From a virus: DNA of 24,930 nt. The number at the start of each line of letters is the position of its first letter. The first letter of the stretch is position 1. Made by a program: the position numbers and the translations under genes. The stretch lies in the IMG/VR virus record IMGVR_UViG_3300032087_000790, positions 1 through 24,930 of that record; one strand, written 5' to 3'. Below the pieces are notes generated by a model. It had not been told where the DNA came from. It was given only the letters and a program-made list of their open reading frames with translations, and did no database searches. Below are positions 1-9,240 of this stretch, piece by piece.

Positions 1-119
1 TGCACATCTGTTAAACTTGTTTTTTTAGTAGTACCTGTTTGTACTATAGGTAAAACTTCAGCTCCTGTTATGTTTGCTGCACTAACTGAATTTAATTCAC
101 TAATTTTTTTGTCTGCCAT
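1..119 (-). CDS. Structural or fibre-like protein, N-terminal fragment (runs off window)
   Basis: This gene starts with an ATG at 119 and reads off the left edge of the window, so only 39 codons are visible. The N-terminus (MADKKISELNSVSAANITGA, then EVLPIVQTGTTKKTSL) follows a pattern common at the start of phage head-fibre, tail-fibre and other virion proteins: a 'KISEL' opening, then 'LPIV..GTTKK'. The start codon overlaps the stop of the upstream 62-aa gene by one base, which suggests coupled translation in the late operon. The family cannot be settled from this fragment. A virion role is inferred from the motif and the context. Confidence 0.65.
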   Translation of the reverse strand, partial: MADKKISELNSVSAANITGAEVLPIVQTGTTKKTSLTDV

Positions 120-307
120 TATTGATAAAGTTTATGTCCGCTTTCTTGAATAAATTTTTCTCCCTCTTCTGTGTATAAATTAAAATAAGACCTAGTTATA
201 TTGCCTATACCTTGAGAATAGTAATCTTGTCCGCAGCATTTTCTACTATAACTACCATCTCTACATAAACAACCTCTTCTGCTATTAATTGGTATTGGTT
301 CTTTCAT
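119..307 (-). CDS. Small Cys-rich conserved phage protein (62 aa)
   Basis: This 62-residue protein has a cysteine-rich N-terminal half (RRGCLCRDGSYSRKCCGQ) containing CxC and CC pairs that could bind a metal, followed by QGIGNI and a short C-terminal part. I have an impression of similar small proteins in flavobacterial phage late regions, but I cannot name a function. It is joined to both neighbours by one-base TAATG overlaps: its ATG overlaps the protease stop, and its stop overlaps the next ATG. That supports the chosen start and shows it is a real member of the late operon. Confidence 0.7.
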   Translation of the reverse strand: MKEPIPINSRRGCLCRDGSYSRKCCGQDYYSQGIGNITRSYFNLYTEEGEKFIQESGHKLYQ

Positions 308-1002
308 TATTCTATTTTAACACAATTAGGTACTTTTTTTCCATCTAATATTTTATATCCAATCATTTCATATCCATCCCAACAAGGATTTTCATCTTCT
401 TCAAATAAATCTTTTAATTTATCAATTAAGATTTGTGCTTCTTCTTGCTCACTATATTCTTCCTTAATTCCTTTATCTTGCGGTGCCTCGGCTTTGTCAG
501 CAAAATAACCCTCAATGCTAAAACCTTTAACTTTGCCTGTTTTTACATACTCATTCCAAATATCATCGTTATCTACTTTTACAGTACCCATCCAAGTACC
601 TATTGGCACATTCATATCATACTTTGCTGACTTGTCATATTTCATATCTTCTTTAATCCAAGATTCTACTAATGTCAGTCCTTGTATATTCATTTGGTGT
701 TCTAGTGTACTGTTCTTTTGATTACCGCTTTTAAGGTATTTTTGAGACGCTTTAAGAACTGTATCTCTACTAAAGTATATATAATACTCTTCATCTTCGT
801 TCCTGCGGTAAATCGGCTTATTTGGTATTAATAAAGCACCCATTAGTATTCTCTTCTCGCTACTTACTTCTGCTAACTTAATATCCTTTTGGTCTTTTAA
901 TGCGACAAAGTCTTCTTCTATTGCTGGGTTCTCAACTATACTAATAGCTTCTACTCCGTTGAATTCGTCGTTTTCGTCAATAATTAATTCTACTATTTTC
1001 AT
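307..1002 (-). CDS. XkdF-like prohead protease (putative serine protease, 231 aa)
   Basis: The sequence resembles the XkdF/peptidase S78-like prohead proteases, which cleave scaffold or capsid precursors during head assembly. The N-terminus (MKIVELIIDE, then EAISIVENPAIEEDFVAL) is typical of such proteins in Bacteroidota phages. A central domain of about residues 50-170 carries STLEHQ with H102 and GKVKGFSIEGYF with S162, the likely catalytic His and Ser. The motif GTWMGTVKVDNDDIWNEY lies between them. The C-terminal tail after about residue 205 (CWDGYEMIGYKILDGKKVPN) is a separate small module also seen on other phage structural proteins. It is one base from the tape-measure stop. No capsid gene is visible, so its substrate is presumably encoded to the left of the window. 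Catalytic residues are assigned by pattern only. Confidence 0.75.
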   Translation of the reverse strand: MKIVELIIDENDEFNGVEAISIVENPAIEEDFVALKDQKDIKLAEVSSEKRILMGALLIPNKPIYRRNEDEEYYIYFSRDTVLKASQKYLKSGNQKNSTLEHQMNIQGLTLVESWIKEDMKYDKSAKYDMNVPIGTWMGTVKVDNDDIWNEYVKTGKVKGFSIEGYFADKAEAPQDKGIKEEYSEQEEAQILIDKLKDLFEEDENPCWDGYEMIGYKILDGKKVPNCVKIE

Positions 1003-1003
1003 T

Positions 1004-2995
1004 TTATCCTAGTGTTGCTCCGTCTATTATATTACGTTCTAGTGCCTGTGCATTTGTAATTTCGTTAGAAACAACGTATGCTTTAACAGGTTGTGATTCT
1101 TGTTGCCCTATAACCTCTGCTAATTGATTCTCAGGTGATGCGCCTACTACATTAAAACTTGGTACTGCAGGTGTTGATGTGCTAGTTCTTGCACCTCTTA
1201 CTGTTCCTGCTGAACCTCCTGTATTACCTCTACCTCCTTTAACTGTTGATAAGATTTGTTTAGCTTGTCCTGCAGCGCCTAATACTGCAGCAATTTGTGA
1301 TGCATAAAATATAGGAAATGCTAATGCAGCAGCGGGTCCTGTGCCTTTTGCAGATTTTTGTGCTATGTCTAAACCTTGTACTACTCCTACACCTGTGCCT
1401 ATTGCTATCTCAGCAAGTGCAGCAGTTTTAGCTGCAGCAGTGCCTTTTTCAAACAATCCGCCTAAATTACCTATTGCTCTACCTAATGCAGATGCAAATT
1501 GAAGTTCTGCTTGTAATTTAGCATCTTTTATTTTTTGGTCGTCTTCTAAATCTTTCTTTCTAGCTTCTTCTGCTTTTTTAGCATCAGCTTTTCTTGCTTC
1601 GTCTTTGACATAATAATAGTAATCTATTACTTGTTGTTTAGCTTCTTCACTAGCGTTTAATGCTTCAAGTTCTGCTAATTTATTTGCTTCTTCTAATTCT
1701 ACTTTAGCTAGTTCAGTAGTTGCTTTGCGTTCAGCTTCTCTTTGTGTATAGTCATCTCTGATGTCTTGTATAGCATCTAACCTATCTTGTTCTCTTTTTT
1801 GTTCTTCCGCTATTCCCTTTTCTTCTTCTGCTTTTTGTTTTCTTAAAAGCATTTGTCTTTGATTCTGTACCTCTCTTTGTCTTTGTATTTTTCTAGCTTC
1901 TAGTTGATACAGTTTCTTTTCAAGTTCAGCTTGTTCATCTAAGTCCTCTTTTCTTGCGATAGAGGTCATATCATTTTCTTTTTTCTTAGCTTCAAACCTT
2001 AATCTTGCAGCTTCTATTTCTTTATTTGTAATATCATCTTCAATAGAAATAGCTTCTTCTAAAAATTTTATTCTTTCTTCTTGATTGTATTTTTCAGTAT
2101 TGTAAGCCTTAGTTCTAAGTTCATTAACTTTAGTATTAGCTTTTTGTCTTTCTACAATTAATTTTCTGTCTATTTTATCAGCTTTAGCTATTGCATCTGA
2201 TAATTCTGCTGCTGCTTGTACATCTTCTTTGATATCTTTACTAAAAGTGCTTATTTTTTCTCCTACAGTATCAAACGTATTAGACAATTGGTCACCTATT
2301 TCACTAAAACTACCTTTACCTGTTATAAAGTTTCCTATTGCTGCAAATGTACCTTTGATACCATTTCCTAGCTGACTTAATAACTCTACTGTATTAGCAA
2401 TAATAGCTTTACCTTGATTAAGTAGTTTAATGAATTTATTTTGTCCTTCTTCACTTGCTTGAAATGCTGCAACTAAAGAACCTAAAATAACTACAAACGC
2501 ACCTATACCACTACTAATAAAAGCTAGTTTTAGTACACTCATTCCTTTAGTAACTGCTTTAATGCCTCCTAAGAGACCTTGAAATCTACTAAATAAACCG
2601 CCTGTTGCTCTATCTAATGCACCTGTACCTCCTAATGTTTTTGTAAGACCTTTACTAGCATCATTATGAGCCTTAGCTTGTTCTCTTAGTTTTTTATTAT
2701 ACTCAGTATTTTGCTTGTTGAGTCTTTGTTTCTGTTTTAGATTTTGTTTTAGTGCAGTATTTTCTTGCTTTATAAATGCTTTAGTTTTTTGTATCCTCTC
2801 GTTAAGAGTTTTTCTTCTTGCTAAGTCTTTTCCAGATGCACCTGTAACCTGTGCTAACTCAGCTTCCATTTTGTTAAGTTCTCGAGTAGCATCAGCAACA
2901 TTATCTTCAAGCCTTACGATTTGCTCGTCTAAACTTTGTATTTCTTCTATTGCTGCTTTAGCATTTAATTTGATGTCAATTATTTTCTCAGCCAT
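1004..2995 (-). CDS. Tail tape measure protein (663 aa)
   Basis: This long alpha-helical protein is the only one in the tail block with tape-measure character. Residues of about 10-115 form a heptad-rich coiled coil. A hydrophobic segment lies at about 152-180 (LKLAFISSGIGAFVVILGSL). A second very charged coiled coil covers about 285-500, rich in E/K/R/A/Q. A Gly/Ala-rich hydrophobic stretch lies at about 515-590. In siphoviruses the tape measure sets tail length and helps DNA pass the host membrane, so 663 residues would suggest a fairly short tail. The start (MAEKIIDIKLNAKAAIEEIQ) overlaps the end of the 50-aa ORF upstream. The gene lies downstream of the tail chaperones, but four tail-tip-like genes intervene, so the order differs from the classical chaperone-tape measure-tip layout. 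Confidence 0.85.
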   Translation of the reverse strand: MAEKIIDIKLNAKAAIEEIQSLDEQIVRLEDNVADATRELNKMEAELAQVTGASGKDLARRKTLNERIQKTKAFIKQENTALKQNLKQKQRLNKQNTEYNKKLREQAKAHNDASKGLTKTLGGTGALDRATGGLFSRFQGLLGGIKAVTKGMSVLKLAFISSGIGAFVVILGSLVAAFQASEEGQNKFIKLLNQGKAIIANTVELLSQLGNGIKGTFAAIGNFITGKGSFSEIGDQLSNTFDTVGEKISTFSKDIKEDVQAAAELSDAIAKADKIDRKLIVERQKANTKVNELRTKAYNTEKYNQEERIKFLEEAISIEDDITNKEIEAARLRFEAKKKENDMTSIARKEDLDEQAELEKKLYQLEARKIQRQREVQNQRQMLLRKQKAEEEKGIAEEQKREQDRLDAIQDIRDDYTQREAERKATTELAKVELEEANKLAELEALNASEEAKQQVIDYYYYVKDEARKADAKKAEEARKKDLEDDQKIKDAKLQAELQFASALGRAIGNLGGLFEKGTAAAKTAALAEIAIGTGVGVVQGLDIAQKSAKGTGPAAALAFPIFYASQIAAVLGAAGQAKQILSTVKGGRGNTGGSAGTVRGARTSTSTPAVPSFNVVGASPENQLAEVIGQQESQPVKAYVVSNEITNAQALERNIIDGATLG

Positions 2996-3132
2996 AACTC
3001 TTTTTTTAACATTTCATATCCCTCTTTTATTGTTTCGGGAAATTTATATTTACCTAACGCTATTTCTACATAGTAACCTGTTAGTTTTTTTTCTTTTGCT
3101 ATTTTTAAAAGCTTTACTATCTCTTCTATCAT
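2980..3132 (-). CDS. Small protein between tail-tip and tape-measure genes (50 aa)
   Basis: An ATG at 3132 opens 50 codons (MIEEIVKLLKIAKEKKLTGY, ending in LKKELWLRK). The ORF fills the otherwise empty gap between the 1025-aa protein and the tape measure, and its end overlaps the tape-measure start by 16 bases in another frame. The composition (amphipathic, charged, one YYVEIALGKYKFPETIKEGY segment) looks like real protein rather than chance. Spacing to the previous stop is nine bases. No family is recognised. A role in tail assembly is only a guess from position. Confidence 0.6.
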   Translation of the reverse strand: MIEEIVKLLKIAKEKKLTGYYVEIALGKYKFPETIKEGYEMLKKELWLRK

Positions 3133-3141
3133 AACTTTATT

Positions 3142-6100
3142 TTAAGGGCAAGTAGTTACTCTTACAACTTCTCCATTTAATTTGTTTACTCTTATAGCCA
3201 TATATTGACTTCTTGTTGAATCTAATATTTTCCAATCATAGAAATTCACAAAATCATAATCACTTTTTGGTATTTGTGTTTGAAAACCTGCAAAAGTCAA
3301 TAAGTTATTACCATATGTAGTATTATAAGTTGTTGTTTCTCCTTTATATTCTAACCCTGTAACTCTTACAAAATCTCCTACTTGTACGTCTCTAGCACCG
3401 CCTGTATGTTCAAAGAACCAAACTTTATCTATATCTGAACTTATTTTGGTACCACAACTTACATCAGGAGGATATGACGGTGAATCATTTACAACATAAA
3501 CTGAAGAAGTAAAGTTTATTCCTTGAGGTAATGCAGCACCTATTGTTTTAGATTCTATTATAGGACCAACTACGTTTCCATTATCGTACAAATCACCTGT
3601 ATATGTTCTTGCGTAGAATCTATAGTAAATAGTTGTTGGATGTGTTAATCCTGTAATAGGAACAGTAACAGGGTCTGATGGTAAAGTATATCTATTTGGT
3701 TTTATATAAGGAACATTTATTAACTGTGTAGGCACGCCTGATAAAGATATATTAGTTACTGCACTAGCAGCATATAATTCATCATAAGTTGTAGGAGATA
3801 AATCAGATTTTGTACCACTAATAAAAAATCCAAACTCTTGAACCATCTCTGTATTCATTAATTTACCAAGTTTAGTAACTGCATATCTTAAATAAACTGT
3901 ATCCTCTGTATCTATGTTACTTAGCCTTAATTGTATCTCAGGTGGTTCTACTAATACAACCTCATCTTCATAAGCAGGTGTTGGTTCATTTGCAGGTATC
4001 TCACTAGGTACTTCAGTTGTTATGTTAGGCACATCAAATCCATCTGTAGCACTATCACCATCAGCAGTTAAATTACCTTCGTCTGCAGTTTTTAACGTAG
4101 TGTCTGCTAATACATTTTGAATAGCAACATTTAGTATAGTGTTGTATTTTATTTCTTCAAATATGTTATGAAGTTCTAATGTAGATTGATTAGTACTGAA
4201 ATCTGTTGTGATTTTATTTATCCTGTACATATCATCAAACACTATTATTCTATCAGCAAGGTTTAAATTGTGTAGAACTTCAATGGGTAAAAATGCTTTG
4301 AAAGTTGAGATTCTTTTTCTAGAATCCATCATATCCTTAACAAACTTTTTGTAGTAATTTTTAAATAATGTTTCTTTATTAGGCTCTCTGTGCCATTCAC
4401 TTATTTCAACTCCAAAGTGTAAGTTTTGTAGATTGTTAAATATAGTGCCTCCTAAATGATTAAAAGGTAAATATGTATTTGAAACTAAATCTGTTGAATC
4501 ATCTAAATCTCTTACTCTTATATTACCTGTAGTTTTTGCAGCATAAAATAGAATTGGTTTACCTAAATAAGAATTTTCACTATCATCTACCGCATATCCG
4601 TATTGAACTAAACTGTTTGTTTTTTCTTCGTTTCCGTCGCTATTAGTTGTTGTCTGTATTACACCATTATCTGTTACATAAACTCTTTCATACTTAAGGT
4701 GTTCAAATGGCGCTACAACTTCATAATTAGTACCATCAAACTTATCTCCATCTCTATAATTTAAGTTACCCCAACCTTTATTAAATAAGTTCTTGTGATT
4801 GTCCGTTAAAAAGGTGTCTAAGCCCTCGTAAGAGAACATAATTTCTTTAAATGGTAATATAGCATTAACTGTACTTTGTGTCTTGTCTAAGTGCTTTGTA
4901 ATATCCCACACCTTAGTACTAGATGCAAAGTAGTTGTCTAATGTTTTTACTTCAATTATTCCATTATCATTTCTAAATGCAGTTAGATTAAACATTTTGA
5001 ATAGACCTGTCAAGAAATCAATAATTCTCATATTTGGCATTAAGCTAGGTATATTTAATACTTTATCAGTAATATATTCAGCAGAACCGCTATAAGTTAT
5101 TTTCTTGTTACCACTAAAAATGTTTTTAGGTTTATTTCTAATTAATACATCAACTGTATAACTCGAAACTACATCCGTTTCAATAAAGAATGTATAAGTG
5201 CCATTTGGTATGACTATCTTAGTTTGCTCTGTTTCGCCTGTTAAGTTATCATATTTCTCAAATGCCTCACCATCTTTTTTTATAACTAAATTGTAAGCAG
5301 CAGTACCACTCGGTACAACTTTTACATTCATATCTCTTTCTGAGTCTGATTCCGAGAAACTATTTTCAAAACTACCTCCTTTGAATCCTTGAATGTCTTG
5401 TGAACTACCATCTGTTATTGTAAAGTTGCTTACAGGATACTGAGCATCTTGGTCTGAGAATAAAACTCCCTCTTTATTGTGGAGCCACATATATAAATCA
5501 CCAAACACTCCTATCTCATTATTAAAAAAGTCTCTTGAAAATTCTAACTCAGGATACTGTTGTTCTATTGCACTTATTATTGGAAATAATTTTATAGCAG
5601 GTTTAAGTTGTGATATTGGTAAACCAACTGTACCAACACTAACACTAGGATTCACATTTTTAATAGTGTCTGTATTTACAGATGTATTATCCCAAATGAT
5701 TCTATTATCAACTGTGATTAATGGAAATATGATAGCTTCATTAATTGTGTCATTGAAAAAATTTACATCTTTTCCATCTGACATATAAGTTTTAATGTTT
5801 GTATCATTGTATTGAAAATTGAAGTATTCTAAGTTTACTAGTTTACTTAATTTATCTTCACCTAATATATCTTTTAAAGAAACTGTATTACCATAAAAAG
5901 TTAGCTTATAAGACTCAGGTTCATTGTTCTTTAACCTTACTCCTTCTAATTTAATTTTACCTTGCTTAAAAGGCTTGTAATTAAGTAATATCGTAGCATC
6001 TCTTTTTTTTCTTGCATCAAATCCTACTATGTGAAAATTATAAAAATGCTTAAAGAGTTTGTTGTTTATTTTAGAAGCTGGTACATTAAAAGTTCTAGTA

Positions 6101-6219
6101 AAGTCTGTAAACACCTTAGAAATATCACGAATGTCTTGTATACTTTGAGTAAGAGTTACTGATTCGTCTTTAAACATTTCAACTTCTTGACCCTCTATGT
6201 AAAGTTGTAACTGTAGCAT
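3142..6219 (-). CDS. Large tail-tip or baseplate protein with Fn3-like domain (1025 aa)
   Basis: This is the largest protein in the window. Its N-terminal third (MLQLQLYIEGQEVEMFKDES, then SVTLTQSIQDIRDISKVFTD and FTRTFNVPASKINNKLFKHF) matches, as I recall it, a conserved structural protein of flavobacterial phages in the position of a tail-associated or baseplate hub protein. The region of roughly residues 740-900 contains a Pro/Glu/Thr-rich linker. After it comes a beta-rich module with EFGFFISGT, GLTHPTTIYYRFYARTYTG and YDNGNVVG, which resembles the Fn3-like adhesive modules common in Bacteroidota surface proteins. The last 120 residues are a separate domain containing two cysteines. Host recognition or tail-tip structure is inferred. 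The start overlaps the upstream gene's stop by one base. Confidence 0.75.
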   Translation of the reverse strand: MLQLQLYIEGQEVEMFKDESVTLTQSIQDIRDISKVFTDFTRTFNVPASKINNKLFKHFYNFHIVGFDARKKRDATILLNYKPFKQGKIKLEGVRLKNNEPESYKLTFYGNTVSLKDILGEDKLSKLVNLEYFNFQYNDTNIKTYMSDGKDVNFFNDTINEAIIFPLITVDNRIIWDNTSVNTDTIKNVNPSVSVGTVGLPISQLKPAIKLFPIISAIEQQYPELEFSRDFFNNEIGVFGDLYMWLHNKEGVLFSDQDAQYPVSNFTITDGSSQDIQGFKGGSFENSFSESDSERDMNVKVVPSGTAAYNLVIKKDGEAFEKYDNLTGETEQTKIVIPNGTYTFFIETDVVSSYTVDVLIRNKPKNIFSGNKKITYSGSAEYITDKVLNIPSLMPNMRIIDFLTGLFKMFNLTAFRNDNGIIEVKTLDNYFASSTKVWDITKHLDKTQSTVNAILPFKEIMFSYEGLDTFLTDNHKNLFNKGWGNLNYRDGDKFDGTNYEVVAPFEHLKYERVYVTDNGVIQTTTNSDGNEEKTNSLVQYGYAVDDSENSYLGKPILFYAAKTTGNIRVRDLDDSTDLVSNTYLPFNHLGGTIFNNLQNLHFGVEISEWHREPNKETLFKNYYKKFVKDMMDSRKRISTFKAFLPIEVLHNLNLADRIIVFDDMYRINKITTDFSTNQSTLELHNIFEEIKYNTILNVAIQNVLADTTLKTADEGNLTADGDSATDGFDVPNITTEVPSEIPANEPTPAYEDEVVLVEPPEIQLRLSNIDTEDTVYLRYAVTKLGKLMNTEMVQEFGFFISGTKSDLSPTTYDELYAASAVTNISLSGVPTQLINVPYIKPNRYTLPSDPVTVPITGLTHPTTIYYRFYARTYTGDLYDNGNVVGPIIESKTIGAALPQGINFTSSVYVVNDSPSYPPDVSCGTKISSDIDKVWFFEHTGGARDVQVGDFVRVTGLEYKGETTTYNTTYGNNLLTFAGFQTQIPKSDYDFVNFYDWKILDSTRSQYMAIRVNKLNGEVVRVTTCP

Positions 6220-7205
6220 TAGCGTACATTATTTATCTTATCAAATGCAAAATCAAATTCAATAGTGTAGTTTGTAAGTTTGTCGTTCAAAGATGTTTTA
6301 TAGTCTAATGATTTAGTAACAGGCATAATAGGCAAAGTTTTATTTTCAAATCTTATCCAAACATTTTCTGACAAGAACAGTTCTTCAATAGTTGAATTCA
6401 TATCCTCTTTTATAAAACCTGTATTTGTAACTAGTCTAGTGTTGCCATTTACATTATATCTCTCTCTTTGACCTTCGTAAGTTTGATAGGTTGCAGTTGA
6501 GTTAGCTATTGTGTTTCTTTTATATAAATCGCTAGTTACCTGTAAGTTCTCAGATGTTTTCTTAAATACATATAAATCTTGAAATGCACCATACTTATTT
6601 ACAAAAGTAATTTTATAACTTGTGTACTTAGGCTCACAAATATTAGTAACTGTTATTGTTTTTAATAAAGTAGAATCATCTGTATCATAAACCTGTATAG
6701 TGCTACTATCTGCAGGTATTGTTATATATTGAATCTTTTGATTTGTGTTTCCGTTATCTGTTATCTCTGTATCTGAACTATCAATAGTAACCTTTCCTAC
6801 TCCTTCTGCAAAGATTGGTAGCTTACCTGCTACTCCTTCTGGTAAGTAAATATTGTCAGCAGTCATTAATGCGTGTCTTTGTAACTCAGGATTAGTTCCA
6901 TCTTCAAAGTATCCGTATCCATCAAGAGCAATAAATTGATAAGTAAAAGGATTATTTGCAGTAAATGGTTGGTCTGCACTATCAAAAGAAGTAACAACTG
7001 CCTCTACCCATCTAGTATGGCTCACATAGTCATCATTAAAAGTAGGTGTTAAATAGTCTCTTACTAACTCTCCTATTTCTAAAGTTATTTTATCGTGTGT
7101 ATCTATTCTTGCTTTGTTTATTTGATAATTAGGTGTCGCAGGTTTATTAGTTTCTAAAACTCCCTCATAAATAAATAAATCTAATTCTATTCTTTTTAAT
7201 GCCAT
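6219..7205 (-). CDS. Putative tail structural protein (328 aa)
   Basis: This beta-rich protein of 328 residues lies between the Cys-containing repeat protein and the large tail-tip protein. It has no predicted membrane segment or enzyme motif. The N-terminus (ALKRIELDLFIYEGVLETNK) and C-terminus (LTNYTIEFDFAFDKINNVR) both read as strand-rich. The 'IEFDFAFDKINNVR' ending recalls tail-tip proteins that pack against the hub. Position directly upstream of the large tail-tip gene, sharing one base with it, fits a distal-tail or baseplate component. I do not recognise a specific family, so the function rests on context. Confidence 0.65.
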   Translation of the reverse strand: MALKRIELDLFIYEGVLETNKPATPNYQINKARIDTHDKITLEIGELVRDYLTPTFNDDYVSHTRWVEAVVTSFDSADQPFTANNPFTYQFIALDGYGYFEDGTNPELQRHALMTADNIYLPEGVAGKLPIFAEGVGKVTIDSSDTEITDNGNTNQKIQYITIPADSSTIQVYDTDDSTLLKTITVTNICEPKYTSYKITFVNKYGAFQDLYVFKKTSENLQVTSDLYKRNTIANSTATYQTYEGQRERYNVNGNTRLVTNTGFIKEDMNSTIEELFLSENVWIRFENKTLPIMPVTKSLDYKTSLNDKLTNYTIEFDFAFDKINNVR

Positions 7206-7207
7206 AA

Positions 7208-8695
7208 CTATACTAGTGTTGAACCTGTGCCACTACCTCCTGTATCACAAGTGTGTAATTTAACTTCTTGTACTATTCCTGAAGAACTTATTTTTACTGC
7301 ATAAAATTTGTCCGGTCCTAGTCCTACTGCTGAATAAACATACGATTGTAATATGCCCCAGTATCGCCCTTTACCATCAAATGCATTACCTCCAAAACAT
7401 ATTTGAGCACCTAGCTGACCTGTTATAGTTGAAGCAGTAGATAGAACAGGTTTTGATGTACCATAAACATCATCACAAAAATCACCTACATCGTCCTTGC
7501 TTACCGGTGTTAAAAAGAACTCATATAAACCACAATCACTTACATCTGCAGGTTGAATAATAGTAACATCACAAGCAGGGCTTAAATTGCTACCTGCATT
7601 AGTATAACCGCTAGGTATCTGTACTGTAAAGCTAACTACTCTACTTGTGTTAGTAGTTACAGGGTCAAAGCTTTTTGGTGACCAATCTACTATTGTTCCC
7701 TCTGCTGCACTACCTTTATATACACTACCGTTCTTAGCTATTGTTTGTCCTGTAAGACCTGCTATGTCACAACTAAAGTCAGGTGTGCTAACACCTGGTT
7801 GAGGATAAGTAACAGAACAATCAGGAGATAAAGTTGCACCCGCATTGCTATAACCTGTTGGTGCTTGTATTCTAAAATATAAAGTAACATTTTGCGCTGA
7901 ACTACCTGTATTAGCAGATACTGTTTCAGGACTTAATAATGTGCCTCCATCGCTTGTTGCTACACCTAAAATAGTACCAATAGTGCTTGGTCTTGTAATT
8001 GTTCCGTCTTGTGCTATACCTCCACCAGTTAAAGGTGAAGTATTACAAGTAAATGCTGCAGGTGCAGCTAATGTAACTGTAACTGATATAGCTTGTACTG
8101 CTTGACAAGTTGTTGGATAACTAGCATCTCTACCTATAGCATAGATTGTTGTAGAACCGCCTATTGCATTTGAAGAAATAACTAAATTGCTTCCTGCTAT
8201 TGCAGTTGTAACTAAGCTAGGATTAGGATTATTTACTGCGTAAGTTGTTTCACTTGTAAAATAACTTGATAAGTCAATAGTTGTTGAATCGCCTCCGTCA
8301 TCTAAACTAACTGCAGATATAGAACCTGAGGTTGTTGGTCCGCCTGTACAGGTAGAAGTTGCAGGTTGTATAGCAGTTAATACGCAGTCTTTATATACAT
8401 CATCAGTATTAGAAAATCCAGCAGGTATCCTAATTCGTGCAGTAACAGACCTTGATGTGTCGCTTGTTTCTGTTGCAAATTTATTATTGCTAAAGTCTGA
8501 ATCTGTACTAGTTAATGATTCAAAAAAACCATAGTCAGGTGTTGGGTCTGTAATTACTCCTTGGTTATCAACTGCAAAACCAGAGTCATCTAATCCTCTA
8601 GGAAATGCAGTAGCACAAGTAAATTCTCTTGCAGGTGTAGCAGGTGCAGATAAATTTAAATAAAAAGGACTGCGAACATTTATTTTAGTACTCAT
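7208..8695 (-). CDS. Repetitive beta-rich virion protein, possible tail decoration or adhesin (495 aa)
   Basis: The protein contains three diverged copies of a module of about 80-90 residues, at roughly 24-112, 214-300 and 306-383. Each begins with an aromatic-[ST]-Cys (EFTC, AFTC, DFSC). Each ends with a [IA]P-x-G-[FY]-[ST]-N element, then a Cys-containing strand and a QP (DCVLTAIQP, DCSVTYPQP, ACDVTIIQP). A bacterial Ig/cadherin-like insert (GDSTTIDLSSYF, about 120-205) separates copies 1 and 2. The C-terminal domain of about 388-495 (CGLYEFFLTPVSKDDVGDFC onwards) looks like a surface-protein module of Bacteroidota. Its start overlaps the upstream stop by four bases. It could be a tail-tube or decoration protein or an adhesin; which one is not decidable here. 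Confidence 0.7.
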   Translation of the reverse strand: MSTKINVRSPFYLNLSAPATPAREFTCATAFPRGLDDSGFAVDNQGVITDPTPDYGFFESLTSTDSDFSNNKFATETSDTSRSVTARIRIPAGFSNTDDVYKDCVLTAIQPATSTCTGGPTTSGSISAVSLDDGGDSTTIDLSSYFTSETTYAVNNPNPSLVTTAIAGSNLVISSNAIGGSTTIYAIGRDASYPTTCQAVQAISVTVTLAAPAAFTCNTSPLTGGGIAQDGTITRPSTIGTILGVATSDGGTLLSPETVSANTGSSAQNVTLYFRIQAPTGYSNAGATLSPDCSVTYPQPGVSTPDFSCDIAGLTGQTIAKNGSVYKGSAAEGTIVDWSPKSFDPVTTNTSRVVSFTVQIPSGYTNAGSNLSPACDVTIIQPADVSDCGLYEFFLTPVSKDDVGDFCDDVYGTSKPVLSTASTITGQLGAQICFGGNAFDGKGRYWGILQSYVYSAVGLGPDKFYAVKISSSGIVQEVKLHTCDTGGSGTGSTLV

Positions 8696-9240
8696 TTCTT
8701 AAATATATTTTCTATTGACACATCAAATTCTGTAAATATTTCTTTTTCTAATTGTGTAACGTACTTTTGAAAAGGCTTAGTAAAAAACATACTAGCTTTT
8801 ATACCTTTGCTATAAATACTTCTTGCTACAAGGAATTGTATAGATTTTTGAAACCCTGCAGTATCTATTCTACGAGCAGTAAACTTTCCTCTTTCTCTTG
8901 GTGCTAAACCTCTTCTAACTATCCACTTATCTAATTTACTAGGTGGTGGCATTTTGTCTGTATAAGCATATACTGTTTTTTTGTCAAATGGTTTCTGTGC
9001 TGCATCTTTTCCTGAATAAGGATTGATTGCACCTCTAACTCCTTTGTCTACATACTTGCCATACTTTGCACCTAAGAATCTTAAAATAAAGCCTTGCTCA
9101 TCTTCATCAAACTCGTGTGATAATGATTTACTTAAATTACTAGATACGTTCTTGTTATCTCTTTGTAAGTTAAGTTTAGCTTCTGCGATAACCTTTAAAG
9201 CAAATCGTTCTAATATTTCTTTGACTTTTTCTATTCGCAT
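8692..9240 (-). CDS. HK97 gp10-like tail completion or head-tail joining protein (182 aa)
   Basis: The size, position and composition fit the gp10-like neck or tail-completion proteins. The N-terminus is helical and basic (MRIEKVKEILERFALKVIAE). A middle segment contains GAKYGKYVDKGVRGAIN, matching the 'Y..yve.GT..i.arPF' region characteristic of this family, and the C-terminus is basic and amphipathic. Residues GLAPRERGKFTARRID are strongly basic. The gene sits between the tail-terminator-like gene (10-base overlap at 9231-9240) and the repeat protein (four-base overlap at 8692-8695). The family assignment is by pattern and order, not alignment. Confidence 0.6.
   Translation of the reverse strand: MRIEKVKEILERFALKVIAEAKLNLQRDNKNVSSNLSKSLSHEFDEDEQGFILRFLGAKYGKYVDKGVRGAINPYSGKDAAQKPFDKKTVYAYTDKMPPPSKLDKWIVRRGLAPRERGKFTARRIDTAGFQKSIQFLVARSIYSKGIKASMFFTKPFQKYVTQLEKEIFTEFDVSIENIFKK

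Noticed and set aside
433-721. Plus-strand ORFs over the protease gene
   Set aside because: They lie inside a well-supported minus-strand gene with conserved motifs; no plus-strand gene is supported anywhere in the window.
2715-3134. Long plus-strand ORF (139 aa)
   Set aside because: It is antisense to the tape-measure coiled coil and the 50-aa gene; its Leu/Phe/Ser-rich low-complexity sequence is what the reverse of Lys/Glu/Ala codons gives.
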